Of a DNA stretch of 64,000 nt, positions 16,410-24,577 are shown piece by piece. Within the stretch, counting starts at the first letter, position 1; each line of letters opens with the position of its first letter. The notes beneath the pieces were generated by a model that had not been told where the DNA came from, ran no database searches, and saw only the letters and a program-made list of their open reading frames with translations. This stretch comes from Streptomyces longisporoflavus. Lineage in GTDB: Bacteria; Actinomycetota; Actinomycetes; Streptomycetales; Streptomycetaceae. The translations under genes and the position numbers were made by a program. Location: assembly GCF_014649775.1 (NCBI RefSeq), contig NZ_BMTR01000026.1:34319-98318 (forward strand), given 5' to 3'.

Positions 16410-16856
16410 ATGAGCAACACCACGGAAGAGACCAGGAAAGTCGTCCAGCGGTGGTTCGACGCACTGACGTCGGGTGATTTCGAGACCGCGCTCGACACGC
16501 TCGCCGAGGACGTCGAGTGGATCAACTACACGCCGGTCCCCGGCTACAACGACGACATGAAGTGGATTGGCAGCTACCGCGGGCGTGACGCCGTCCTCGA
16601 AACCCTGCAGATCTTCACCGGCGCCGTGGACGTGCGCTTCGAGAAGCTGGTGAACCTCGTCGTCGACGGCGACCAGGCCGCCGGGGTCATCCACGAGCTG
16701 TCGACCGTGCGGGGCACCGGCGTCGAGTTCGAGATCGAGTTCATCCAGTGGCTGACGGTCCGCGAGGGGAAGATCGCCCGCTGGAAGTCCTACACCGACC
16801 CTTCGCAGATCATCCGGGCCCTGCGGGGCGACACGTCGGGGCAGGAGGCCGCCTGA
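16410..16856 (+). CDS. SnoaL/ketosteroid-isomerase-like protein
   Basis: NTF2-like protein of 148 residues with the ketosteroid-isomerase-type core: VVQRWFDALTSGDFETAL (13-30), an EDVEWINYTPVPGY segment near 33-46 and IEFIQWLTVREGKIARWKSY near the C terminus. Family members isomerise, cyclise or bind small hydrophobic molecules. The start at ATG 16410 is chosen for the AGGAGCAG ribosome site; a longer frame from 16380 lacks one. The stop overlaps the next gene's start (ATGA), so translation with the ankyrin protein is coupled. Confidence 0.85.
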   Translation: MSNTTEETRKVVQRWFDALTSGDFETALDTLAEDVEWINYTPVPGYNDDMKWIGSYRGRDAVLETLQIFTGAVDVRFEKLVNLVVDGDQAAGVIHELSTVRGTGVEFEIEFIQWLTVREGKIARWKSYTDPSQIIRALRGDTSGQEAA

Positions 16857-17890
16857 TGAGTGCCGAACTGATCGCCGCCGTACGCGGCCGGGACACCGCG
16901 CGTGTCACCGCCCTGCTCGCGGACGGCGCCGACGCCGGTCACCGCGAGGCCGGCACCGGCCTCACCGTCCTGATGATCGCCGCGGGTCAGGCGGACGCCC
17001 CCACCGTCCGCGCCCTGATCGAGGGCGGCGCCGACGTCCTGACCGCCGACAGCCGGGCCGGCGCGACCGCGCTGCACAAGGCCTGCCAAGGCGGCAGCCT
17101 CGACGTCGTGAAGGCGCTCGTCGAGGCCGGTGCCTTCGTGGACGCGGTCGCGCCCACCACCGGGCACACCGCCCTGATGGACGCCCTCTGGTACAAGTAC
17201 CCGGACATCGCCGAGTACTTGCTCGCGCGGGGCACCGCGCTCCAGGTCTACACGCACTACGGCTTCTCGCTGGAGCAGCACTTCGCGTACGAGCTGAACG
17301 TCAACACGTTCGGCAAGGACAAGCTGCTCAAGGCCGAGGAACACCTCAACGCACGCCGCGCCGACGACGAGCGGGCGGTGGCCCGCCAGGAGCTGATGGC
17401 CGCGACCGCGGAGGGCGACACCGAGCGGGTGCGCAAGCTGCTCGACGCCGGCGCGGAGGTCGACGAGCGCTCCCCCAACCTGAGCGGCTTCAACGACAGC
17501 CACACCGCGCTGCTCGTGGCCTGCCGCGACGGCCACGACGAGATCGTGCGGCTGCTGCTCGCCGCGGGCGCCGACGTGAACGCCGTCGAGCCCACCTTCG
17601 GCGCCGTGCCTCTGCACAAGGCCGTCTACAACGGCCACGCGGGCATCACCGCCGACCTGGTCCGCCAGAGCGGCATCGACCTCGACTTCCAGGGCGCGAC
17701 GAACGGGTACAGCCCGCTGCACGACGCCCTGTGGCACGGCTACGAGGAGTGCGCGCGCACGCTCGTCGAGGCCGGCGCCCGGCTCGACCTGGTCGGCCAC
17801 GACGGCAAGACGCCGCTCGACCTCGCCGTCGAGGTGTTCGGCGCCGACCACGCACTCACCGGCCTGATCCGTACGCGCGCCGCCGGCTGA
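16856..17890 (+). CDS. Ankyrin-repeat protein
   Basis: Cytosolic protein of 344 residues made of about eight ankyrin repeats in two blocks (about 1-130 and 180-344), shown by recurring GTGLTVLMIAAGQ, GATALHKACQGG, HTALLVACRDGH and GKTPLDLAVEVFG segments at roughly 33-residue spacing. The blocks are separated by an atypical linker rich in charged helix (near 150-180). Ankyrin arrays mediate protein-protein binding and carry no catalytic site. Start ATG 16856 overlaps the preceding SnoaL-like stop by one base, so the two are probably made together and may be partners. Confidence 0.88.
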   Translation: MSAELIAAVRGRDTARVTALLADGADAGHREAGTGLTVLMIAAGQADAPTVRALIEGGADVLTADSRAGATALHKACQGGSLDVVKALVEAGAFVDAVAPTTGHTALMDALWYKYPDIAEYLLARGTALQVYTHYGFSLEQHFAYELNVNTFGKDKLLKAEEHLNARRADDERAVARQELMAATAEGDTERVRKLLDAGAEVDERSPNLSGFNDSHTALLVACRDGHDEIVRLLLAAGADVNAVEPTFGAVPLHKAVYNGHAGITADLVRQSGIDLDFQGATNGYSPLHDALWHGYEECARTLVEAGARLDLVGHDGKTPLDLAVEVFGADHALTGLIRTRAAG

Positions 17891-17936
17891 TCCGTATCCA
17901 CGCCCCGACGACTCTGCACAGGCAGGGAGTTGCAGC

Positions 17937-18245
17937 ATGTTGTTCTACGTCCAGATGAAGTGGAAGCACGAGGGACGCATCACCCTCGACGAGCTGTGGG
18001 AGCTCGAACAGGACGAGGCGGCCCACGCCCAGGAGACGGTGGATTCCGGCTTCTGCGTGGGCATCTGGAAGGTCGCCGCACAGAAGCGCGTGATCGCCAT
18101 CATCGACTCGCCGGACGCCGAGGAGCTCGACCGCACCGCGCTCGGCCGGCTCCCCATGCGGGAGTACCTGGAGTTCGAGACCGTCTGGCCGCTGCGCGAC
18201 TACCTCGGCTTCGCCGAGGACGTCAAGCAGCGCTACAAGGTCTGA
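17937..18245 (+). CDS. Muconolactone delta-isomerase-like protein
   Basis: Ferredoxin-like alpha+beta protein of 102 residues. The start MLFYVQMKWKHEG and the end MREYLEFETVWPLRDYLGF resemble muconolactone isomerase (CatC) and its many paralogues of unknown function. True CatC isomerises muconolactone in catechol degradation; no other catechol-pathway gene is here, so a ring-isomerising or dimeric-pocket role in the local pathway is only a guess. The neighbours are 46 and 23 bases away in the same direction, consistent with an operon. Confidence 0.75.
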   Translation: MLFYVQMKWKHEGRITLDELWELEQDEAAHAQETVDSGFCVGIWKVAAQKRVIAIIDSPDAEELDRTALGRLPMREYLEFETVWPLRDYLGFAEDVKQRYKV

Positions 18246-18268
18246 CCCGGAGCGGGGAGTCCGAGGAC

Positions 18269-18964
18269 GTGAACCGGGAACGCAACCGCACCGCCCTTGT
18301 CACCGGGGCCAATCGGGGCATCGGCCTGGAGACCTGTCGTCAGCTGGATCTGGCTGGTCTCGACGTCGTGCTCGCCTCGCGTGACCCCGACCGCGGCCGG
18401 GCAGCCGCACGGACGCTGAACAGCCCGCGCATCCGGGCGGAGGAACTGGACGTCACCGATGCCAAGAGCGTCCGGCGCTGCGCGGAGCGGCTGGACGACG
18501 CCGGGGTCGAGGTCGATGTCCTGGTCAACAACGCCGGGATCTATCCGACCGTCTCGTACTTCTCGCTCGACGAGGACGTCATGCGCCGGGCCCTTGACGT
18601 GAACCTCATGGGGGCCTTCCACACCTGCCAGGCCTTCGTCCCCGACATGGTGCGGCGCGGTTACGGCAGGGTGGTCAACGTCTCCTCGGGGCTCGGCGCC
18701 CTCACCGAGAACGTGCCGTCGCCCGCGGCCTACGGCATCTCCAAGGCGGCGCTCAACGCGCTGACCCTGGTGGTGTCCGCCGCGGTCCCGCAGAGCGTGA
18801 AGGTCAACGCGGTCTGTCCGGGCTGGGTCCGTACGGACATGGGCGGCCGTGGCGCGCCGACCAGCGTCGAGAAGGGCGCCGACACCGTGGCGTGGCTCGC
18901 GCGTCTTCCCGACTCCGGGCCCACCGGGGGCTTCTTCCGCAATCGCAGAAGGATCGACTGGTGA
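18269..18964 (+). CDS. SDR family oxidoreductase (carbonyl-reductase-like)
   Basis: SDR of 231 residues with TGANRGIG (about 11-18), NNAG, a catalytic serine in NVSSGLG, and YxxxK (YGISK). It ends in FFRNRRRIDW, a C-terminal form seen in the carbonyl-reductase-like subgroup (eukaryotic-type CBR). It probably reduces a carbonyl with NADPH. The GTG start at 18269 matches the beginning of the Rossmann fold. Its stop overlaps the next start by four bases (GTGA), which indicates translational coupling. Confidence 0.87.
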   Translation: MNRERNRTALVTGANRGIGLETCRQLDLAGLDVVLASRDPDRGRAAARTLNSPRIRAEELDVTDAKSVRRCAERLDDAGVEVDVLVNNAGIYPTVSYFSLDEDVMRRALDVNLMGAFHTCQAFVPDMVRRGYGRVVNVSSGLGALTENVPSPAAYGISKAALNALTLVVSAAVPQSVKVNAVCPGWVRTDMGGRGAPTSVEKGADTVAWLARLPDSGPTGGFFRNRRRIDW

Positions 18965-19425
18965 GCGCGCTCCGCAAGGCCGCGATCGTGGTGGCCATCG
19001 CCGTCGCCGCCCTCACCGCGACGATCATGACGAGCGACTACGTGCGCGCGGTCGCCAAGGAAGCCGTACGCGACACACCCTCCGCGCACGACCCGGCGGC
19101 CCTCGCCGCGCTCGAACCGGCCGTGCGCGGCTATGTCGAGGCCGTCGACGCCGGGGACCCGGACGCCCTGGTCACCGTCTTCGCGCCGGATGCCACCGTC
19201 TCCGACACGGGCCGCGGCTTCCGTGGTCGCGCGGCGATCGGGGACTGGGCCCGCGACGAGGTGATCGGCGGCGAGCTGACCGTGCTGCGCACCACGCACG
19301 GGCCGAAGGGGCCCACGGTGCTCCTCCGCTTCGATCCCGAGGGGCTGATGGCCGGCTTCCGGGCCCGCTACACGTTCGACGTCGAGAACGACCTGATCAC
19401 CCGGATCACCCTGCGCTACGCCTGA
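18961..19425 (+). CDS. Membrane-anchored SnoaL-like protein
   Basis: Protein of 154 residues. An N-terminal hydrophobic segment (about 7-24, AAIVVAIAVAALTATIM) acts as a signal anchor, so the NTF2/SnoaL-like domain (about 45-154) should face outside the membrane. The core contains GYVEAVDAGDPDALVTVFA and DWARDEVIGGELTVL. The next gene encodes a paralogous lipoprotein with almost the same DWAR-EVIGG motif. The GTG start overlaps the SDR stop. Extracytoplasmic SnoaL-like proteins are not assigned a reaction; it may bind an exported compound. Confidence 0.78.
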   Translation: MSALRKAAIVVAIAVAALTATIMTSDYVRAVAKEAVRDTPSAHDPAALAALEPAVRGYVEAVDAGDPDALVTVFAPDATVSDTGRGFRGRAAIGDWARDEVIGGELTVLRTTHGPKGPTVLLRFDPEGLMAGFRARYTFDVENDLITRITLRYA

Positions 19426-19450
19426 ACCGTCGACTCCCTCAGGAGCCATC

Positions 19451-19966
19451 ATGCCGAGCACCCGACCCCTGATCCCCGCCCTCGCCCTGTCCGCCGCGCT
19501 GCTGCTCGCAGGCTGCTCGGAGGGCTCCTCCGACCAGCCGGACAGCCCGTCCGGCTCCACCCAGCAGGCCGCGGCCCCCGACAAGGACGCCAAAGACACC
19601 AAAGACACCAAGGACTCCAAGGCCACCAAAGACGAGAACCGGAAGGACGAGGGAGTGGAACCCGCGGCCCAGGCCTATGTCGACGCCGTGGCCGACGAGG
19701 ACCTCGAAGGACTGGTGGACGCCTTCCACTCCGACGCCCAACTCACGGACGTAGGAAGGAAGTTCAACGGCCACGACGAGATCCGCGACTGGGCCCGCAA
19801 TGAGGTCATCGGCGGCAAGCTCACCGTCCTGAAGGACACCCCCCAGAGCAACGGCACCACGCTGCTCGTGCGCTTCGCTCCCGGCGGCACCGGCGGCTTC
19901 GAGGCCAACTACGAGTTCCAGGTGCGCGACGGCCGCATAGCCAAGCTCAACCTCCAGTACGCCTGA
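19451..19966 (+). CDS. SnoaL-like lipoprotein
   Basis: Lipoprotein of 171 residues. The signal peptide ends in the lipobox LAGC (C22), so the protein is lipid-anchored outside the membrane. A low-complexity linker with KDTK/KDSK units (about 44-65) leads to an NTF2/SnoaL-like domain (70-171) with DWARNEVIGGKLTVL. It is clearly a duplicate of the membrane-anchored neighbour, with a different anchoring mode. ORF spacing (25 bases) fits one transcript. Function unknown. Confidence 0.82.
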   Translation: MPSTRPLIPALALSAALLLAGCSEGSSDQPDSPSGSTQQAAAPDKDAKDTKDTKDSKATKDENRKDEGVEPAAQAYVDAVADEDLEGLVDAFHSDAQLTDVGRKFNGHDEIRDWARNEVIGGKLTVLKDTPQSNGTTLLVRFAPGGTGGFEANYEFQVRDGRIAKLNLQYA

Positions 19967-20074
19967 TCGCTCGGTCGCCGTCCAAGTTCACCGGCTCAGT
20001 CACCGGCTCAGTCGCCTGATCGCTGATCGCGCCTTCCCGTACCGCTTCCGTCCCCCTCACAAGGAGTGGCTCTC

Positions 20075-21328
20075 ATGAGTACCGCCACCGCAACGGGGCC
20101 CGGCGAGACCCGCAACAAGCTCGCCCTGGGCGCCCTCGGCCTGGGCGCCTTCGTCATCGGCACCGCCGAGCTGGTCATCGTCGGCGTCCTCAACCTCATC
20201 GCCGACGATCTGGACGTCTCGCTGAGCACGGCGGGCCTGCTGGTCACCGCCTACGCGCTCGGCATCTCCATCGGTGGCCCGATCGTCACGGCCGCGACCA
20301 TCAAGGTGCCGCGCCGCACCCTGCTGTGGGGCGCGCTCGTCGTCTTCGTCCTCGGCAACCTCGCCGCAGTCTTCGCCGGGATCTTCGGCCTGCTCGTCGT
20401 CGCCCGGGTGCTGTGCGGCGCCCTGCACGGCCTGTTCCTGGGTGCCGCGTCCGCCGTCGCCACCAGCCTGGTCGCCCCCGAGCACCGCGGTCAGGCCGTC
20501 GGCCTGGTCTTCGGCGGCATCTCCGTGTCGACGGTGCTCGGTGTGCCGCTCGGCACGCTCCTCGGCCAGAACCTGGGCTGGCAGGCCACGTTCGCCGGTG
20601 TGGTCGTCCTCGGCCTCGTCGCCCTCGCCGTGATCATGGCCTTCGTGCCGTCCGTCGCGAGCACCGGCTCGACCGACCTCGCCTCCCAGGCCAAGCACGC
20701 CTTCCACCCCAGGGTGCTCGCCATGCTGGCGGCCGAAGTCCTGCTCATGGGCTCCCAGTTCATCGCCTTCACCTATCTGGCGGCGTTCCTGGAGGACGTC
20801 ACGGGCATCGAGGGCGCCGCGGTCAGCGCCTTCCTGATGATCTTCGGTGTGTTCAGCGCCATCGGCACCATCGCCGGCGGACGCTTCGCCGACATCAACG
20901 CCTCGCGCACCCTGCTCATCGGCAACAGCGTGCTCATCGTGGCCCTGCTCGGCCTCTACTTCTTCCGGGAGAGCCCGCTGCTCGTCGGCGTGGCCCTCGC
21001 GGCCTGGGGCATCGTCGGCTTCGGTGTCACTCCCTCGCTCCAGCTGCGCGTCATCTCGCTGGCCGGCGAAGGCGCCGACCTGGGCGCCACCCTGGGCGCG
21101 TCCGCCGCGAACGTGGGTGTCGCTTCGGGTGCCGCGGTCGGCGGCTGGGCCCTCGCCTCCTTCGGCATCGCCGATGTCCCGCTGACCGCGCTGATCTTCT
21201 CCGTCATCGCGCTGCCCGCCGTATGGGCCACGCGCTTCCTCAAGGTGCCCGTCGCGCAGGGCCCGGCCGCCGGTCCCGCGCCGGCCGCCGCCGCGAGCGA
21301 CAACACGCCCGTTTCCGCCAGCAGTTGA
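20075..21328 (+). CDS. MFS exporter (DHA1 type)
   Basis: Twelve-helix major-facilitator protein of 417 residues. It begins ALGLGAFVIGTAELVIVGVL, carries RVLCGALHGLFLGAASAVA (motif C-like) and ends with a disordered alanine/proline tail. This resembles the DHA1 arabinose/chloramphenicol-type exporters. The start is ATG 20075, eight bases after AAGGAG; a GTG at 20066 is in frame but sits on the ribosome site. Its place inside the run suggests export of the pathway's product. Confidence 0.88.
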   Translation: MSTATATGPGETRNKLALGALGLGAFVIGTAELVIVGVLNLIADDLDVSLSTAGLLVTAYALGISIGGPIVTAATIKVPRRTLLWGALVVFVLGNLAAVFAGIFGLLVVARVLCGALHGLFLGAASAVATSLVAPEHRGQAVGLVFGGISVSTVLGVPLGTLLGQNLGWQATFAGVVVLGLVALAVIMAFVPSVASTGSTDLASQAKHAFHPRVLAMLAAEVLLMGSQFIAFTYLAAFLEDVTGIEGAAVSAFLMIFGVFSAIGTIAGGRFADINASRTLLIGNSVLIVALLGLYFFRESPLLVGVALAAWGIVGFGVTPSLQLRVISLAGEGADLGATLGASAANVGVASGAAVGGWALASFGIADVPLTALIFSVIALPAVWATRFLKVPVAQGPAAGPAPAAAASDNTPVSASS

Positions 21329-21377
21329 GCCCCGTAACACGCCCCGCATCCCAGAAATCCCCGTCAGGAGTAACGAC

Positions 21378-23024
21378 GTGACCGACACCGGCCACCAGAC
21401 CGTACGCGAAGCCACCCTGGATGTACTGCGGCAACTGGGCCTCACCACGATCTTCAGCAATCCGAGCCACAGCGAGATGAAGCTGTTCGAGGCCTGGCCC
21501 GACGACGAGTTCCGTTTCGTGATGGGTCTCCAGGAGGCGTCGGTCGTCGGCATGGCCGACGGCTACGCCCAGGCCACCGGCGAACCCTCCCTGGTCATCA
21601 TCAACGGCGGCCCGGGCCTCGCCAATGCCATGGGCAGCGTCTACACCGCCGCGTCGGCGAAGACCCCGATGGTGATCCTCGGCGGGCAGCAGGCCCGCAA
21701 GATGCTGCTCGGCGAGCCGTTCCTGGTCGCCAAGGACTCCACCCAGCTGCCGAAGCCGTACATCAAGTGGGCCGGTGAGCCCGCCCGGCCGCAGGACGTC
21801 CCGGCGATGATCGCCCAGGCGTACCAGATCGCCAAGCAGGCCCCGCAGGGCCCGGTGTTCGTCTCCGTCCCCGAGGACGACTGGGTCAGGCCCGCCGACC
21901 CGAACCCGGTGCGGATCGCCCGGGTGACCAGCGCGGTCGCTCCGTCCGACGAGGCACTCGCGGAGATCGCCGCGGCCCTGGACGGCGCCGAGCGGCCCGG
22001 CATCGTCGCCGGCGGCCCCGTCGACGCGCAGGGGGCACGCGGCGCCCTGATCGAACTCGCGGAGAAGCTCAACGCCCGGGTGTGGGGCGCGCCGGTGTGG
22101 AACCGCGGCGCCTTCCCCGAGAACCACCCGCTCTTCGCGGGTGTCCTGCCGCCCATCCCCGAGCTGATCGGCGAGCGGCTCTCGGCGCAGCACGATGTGG
22201 TCGTGGTGTTCGGCGGCCCGGCGTTCACCCTGTTCACGGCCTGGGACCTCTTCTCGACCGCGCCGGCCGACCTCGACCGCAGCCCGCGCCCGACGCTGCC
22301 GGACTCGGTGCGGTTCCTGCACGTGACCGACGATCCGCAGGCCGCCGCGGCGACGCTCGCCGATCACAGCTTCGTCGCCCCGCCGGGAGCGGTCGTCAAG
22401 GCGCTGGTCCCGCGCGTCACGCAGCGGGAGCGGGCGGAACTCGCCCCCGTGCGCGAGCCGGTGGCGGTCCCTGAGCCGTCCACCCCGCTGACCCAGGCGT
22501 ACCTCTTCCACCTGCTGTCCAAGGAACTCCCCGACGACGCGGTGCTCTTCGAGGAACTGCCCATCGCCCGCGCCGACTTCCACGAGCAGATCCCGCTGGG
22601 CGCCGACAACGGCTACTTCGCCACGGCCAGCGGCGCGCTCGGCTTCCCCTTCGCCGGCGCCGTCGGCTACGCGATCGCCAGGCCCGACCGGCGCGCCGTG
22701 GTCGTCGTGGGCGAGGGCTCCGCCCAGTACACGCTGCACGCGCTGTGGACCGCGGCCCAGCAGAACGCGCCGGTGACGTTCGTCATCCCGGACAACTCGG
22801 GCTATCTGTCGCTCAAGTACTACTTGCAGGACCAGAAGTCCTGGGAGAAGGGGTACGACCTCAGCGGCGTCGACATGGCCCAGCTGGCCCGCGGCTTCGG
22901 GGTGCGCGGCGAGCGGATCACGACGCCCGAGGGGCTCCAGGAAGCGCTCAGGGACTCCCTGAACGCGGAAGGTCCTGTCCTGCTCGACGTCATGGTCGAC
23001 GACCCCGGCCTGTTCCGGCTCTGA
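21378..23024 (+). CDS. Benzoylformate-decarboxylase-family ThDP enzyme
   Basis: Thiamine-diphosphate enzyme of 548 residues with the three-domain acetolactate-synthase/decarboxylase layout. The ThDP-activating glutamate is in LQEASVVGMADGYAQATG. The sequence tracks benzoylformate decarboxylase (MdlC), but two substrate-site histidines appear changed: the LHS segment (H70 of MdlC) reads NGG, and the H281 region reads GGPAF. The ThDP/Mg motif is also unusual, with GEGS for GDGS and PDNSGY for NN. It is therefore probably a decarboxylase or carboligase of a different 2-oxoacid. GTG start after AGGAG. It lies 14 bases before the cupin gene. Confidence 0.85.
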   Translation: MTDTGHQTVREATLDVLRQLGLTTIFSNPSHSEMKLFEAWPDDEFRFVMGLQEASVVGMADGYAQATGEPSLVIINGGPGLANAMGSVYTAASAKTPMVILGGQQARKMLLGEPFLVAKDSTQLPKPYIKWAGEPARPQDVPAMIAQAYQIAKQAPQGPVFVSVPEDDWVRPADPNPVRIARVTSAVAPSDEALAEIAAALDGAERPGIVAGGPVDAQGARGALIELAEKLNARVWGAPVWNRGAFPENHPLFAGVLPPIPELIGERLSAQHDVVVVFGGPAFTLFTAWDLFSTAPADLDRSPRPTLPDSVRFLHVTDDPQAAAATLADHSFVAPPGAVVKALVPRVTQRERAELAPVREPVAVPEPSTPLTQAYLFHLLSKELPDDAVLFEELPIARADFHEQIPLGADNGYFATASGALGFPFAGAVGYAIARPDRRAVVVVGEGSAQYTLHALWTAAQQNAPVTFVIPDNSGYLSLKYYLQDQKSWEKGYDLSGVDMAQLARGFGVRGERITTPEGLQEALRDSLNAEGPVLLDVMVDDPGLFRL

Positions 23025-23038
23025 GGAAGGAAACGCCC

Positions 23039-23554
23039 ATGACCACCACGTCCCAGCCCCTCGGGGCCGACGAGGCGCCCTACCACCCGGAGGGCGACGT
23101 CATTCACCAGGCCGCGGGTCAAGGCAAGTCCATTTGGTTCGGCGACGCCATCTACACCTTCAAGGCGACGCGCGAGAACACCAACGGGTCGCTGACGCTC
23201 GCCGAGGCGACCGTGCCGCCCGGCGGCGGACCGCCGCCGCACATCCACCCCCATGCCGACGAGGCGTTCTTCATCCTCAACGGCACCATCGAGTTCCTCA
23301 ACGGCGAGAAGACGTTCCTCGCCGGTGACGGCGACTTCGTGTTCGTGCCGCGCGGCACCCGGCACCGGTTCCGCAACGTCGGCGTCCAGACCGCGCGGCT
23401 CCTGTTCATGTTCACGCCCGCCTACCTGGAGAAGTTCTTCATGGAGATCGGCCAGGAGGCACGCGCCGGTGAGGCGCCGCTGCCCCTGACCCCCGAGCAG
23501 CAGCGGCAGATCGTGGATCTCGCACCGCGGCACGATCTCCAGTTGTCGCTGTGA
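23039..23554 (+). CDS. Cupin-domain protein
   Basis: Single-domain cupin of 171 residues. Motif 1, PPHIHPHADEAFFILNG (about 63-79), supplies two histidines and a glutamate; motif 2 is GDFVFVPRGTRHRFRNVG, giving the third histidine. The quercetin-dioxygenase-like cupin family includes dioxygenases, isomerases and metal-dependent binding proteins. Its location between a ThDP enzyme and a quinone reductase suggests action on the same intermediate. The ATG follows GAGGAAGG by a short spacer. Confidence 0.87.
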   Translation: MTTTSQPLGADEAPYHPEGDVIHQAAGQGKSIWFGDAIYTFKATRENTNGSLTLAEATVPPGGGPPPHIHPHADEAFFILNGTIEFLNGEKTFLAGDGDFVFVPRGTRHRFRNVGVQTARLLFMFTPAYLEKFFMEIGQEARAGEAPLPLTPEQQRQIVDLAPRHDLQLSL

Positions 23555-23568
23555 GGGAGGCGAACGGC

Positions 23569-24513
23569 ATGGCCGGCCAGGACACCATGCAGGCGGCCGT
23601 CATCGACGGCTTCGGCGCACCCGGCGTACTGCACGCCGCAGCTCACCCCGTGCCGGTACCGGGCGAGGGAGAGGTCCTCGTCCGCGTCCATGCAGCGGGC
23701 GTCAACGCGATCGACTGGGCGACGCGGGCGGGCCAGGGGGTGGGTGTGTCCGCCTTCCCGGCCGTGCTCGGCTGGGACATCTCCGGGACCGTCGCCGCCG
23801 TCGGGCCCGGCACCTCGCGGCTGCGGGTGGGCGACGCCGTGTTCGGCATGCCGCGCTTTCCCGGTCTAGCGGGCGGATACGCGCAGTTCGCGGTCGCCGA
23901 CGAGAACGAACTGGCGCTCAAGCCCGCCGGGGTCGACGACGTCGTGGCCGCGTCGGCGCCGATGGTGGTGCTCACCGCCTGGCAGACGCTGTACGAGCAC
24001 GGCGGCCTGGAAAGCGGGCAGCGCGTCCTGGTGCAGGGTGCGTCGGGCGGCGTCGGACACATCGCCGTCCAGCTGGCCGCGGCGGCCGGCGCCGAGGTCA
24101 TCGGCACCGCGTCCGTCGCGAACCACGGCTTCGTACGTTCCCTCGGCGCGCACGACGTGGTCGAGCACGACGCCGTCGGCCGCTCCGCCAAGGACGTCGA
24201 CATCGCGGTGGACCCGCGGGGCGGCGCCGACTTCCGGCAGCTCCTCGACGTGCTGCGCCCCGGCGGGATCGTCGTCACCCTCAAGGGAGAGGCGGACGGT
24301 CACCGGGCCGCCGCACGGGAACGCGGGGTGCGCGCCGGTTTCACGTACGTACGCCCGAACCGCGCGGTCCTGGAGCAGGCGGCCCCCATGCTCGCCGACG
24401 GGCGGCTGCAACCGTACGTGCAGGAGGTGCTGCCCCTGGAGGGGGCGGCCCGCGCGCACGAGATCGGCGAGCAGGGCCATGTACGCGGGCGCCTGGTCCT
24501 CGACCTGCGCTGA
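23569..24513 (+). CDS. NADP-dependent quinone oxidoreductase (MDR family)
   Basis: Medium-chain reductase of 314 residues, zinc-independent, with GASGGVGHIAVQLAAAAG as the nucleotide-binding signature (about 150) and a DFRQLLDVLRPGG segment typical of the family. It should reduce a quinone or activated alkene with NADPH. The start is put at ATG 23569 after GGGAGG; a GTG at 23551 overlaps the cupin stop and would add six residues. Confidence 0.87.
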   Translation: MAGQDTMQAAVIDGFGAPGVLHAAAHPVPVPGEGEVLVRVHAAGVNAIDWATRAGQGVGVSAFPAVLGWDISGTVAAVGPGTSRLRVGDAVFGMPRFPGLAGGYAQFAVADENELALKPAGVDDVVAASAPMVVLTAWQTLYEHGGLESGQRVLVQGASGGVGHIAVQLAAAAGAEVIGTASVANHGFVRSLGAHDVVEHDAVGRSAKDVDIAVDPRGGADFRQLLDVLRPGGIVVTLKGEADGHRAAARERGVRAGFTYVRPNRAVLEQAAPMLADGRLQPYVQEVLPLEGAARAHEIGEQGHVRGRLVLDLR

Positions 24514-24577
24514 CCCGGTCCCAGGGCCCCAAGGCCGCAAGGACCCCGACCCCCGACCAAAGAAACGAGGAAGCCCG

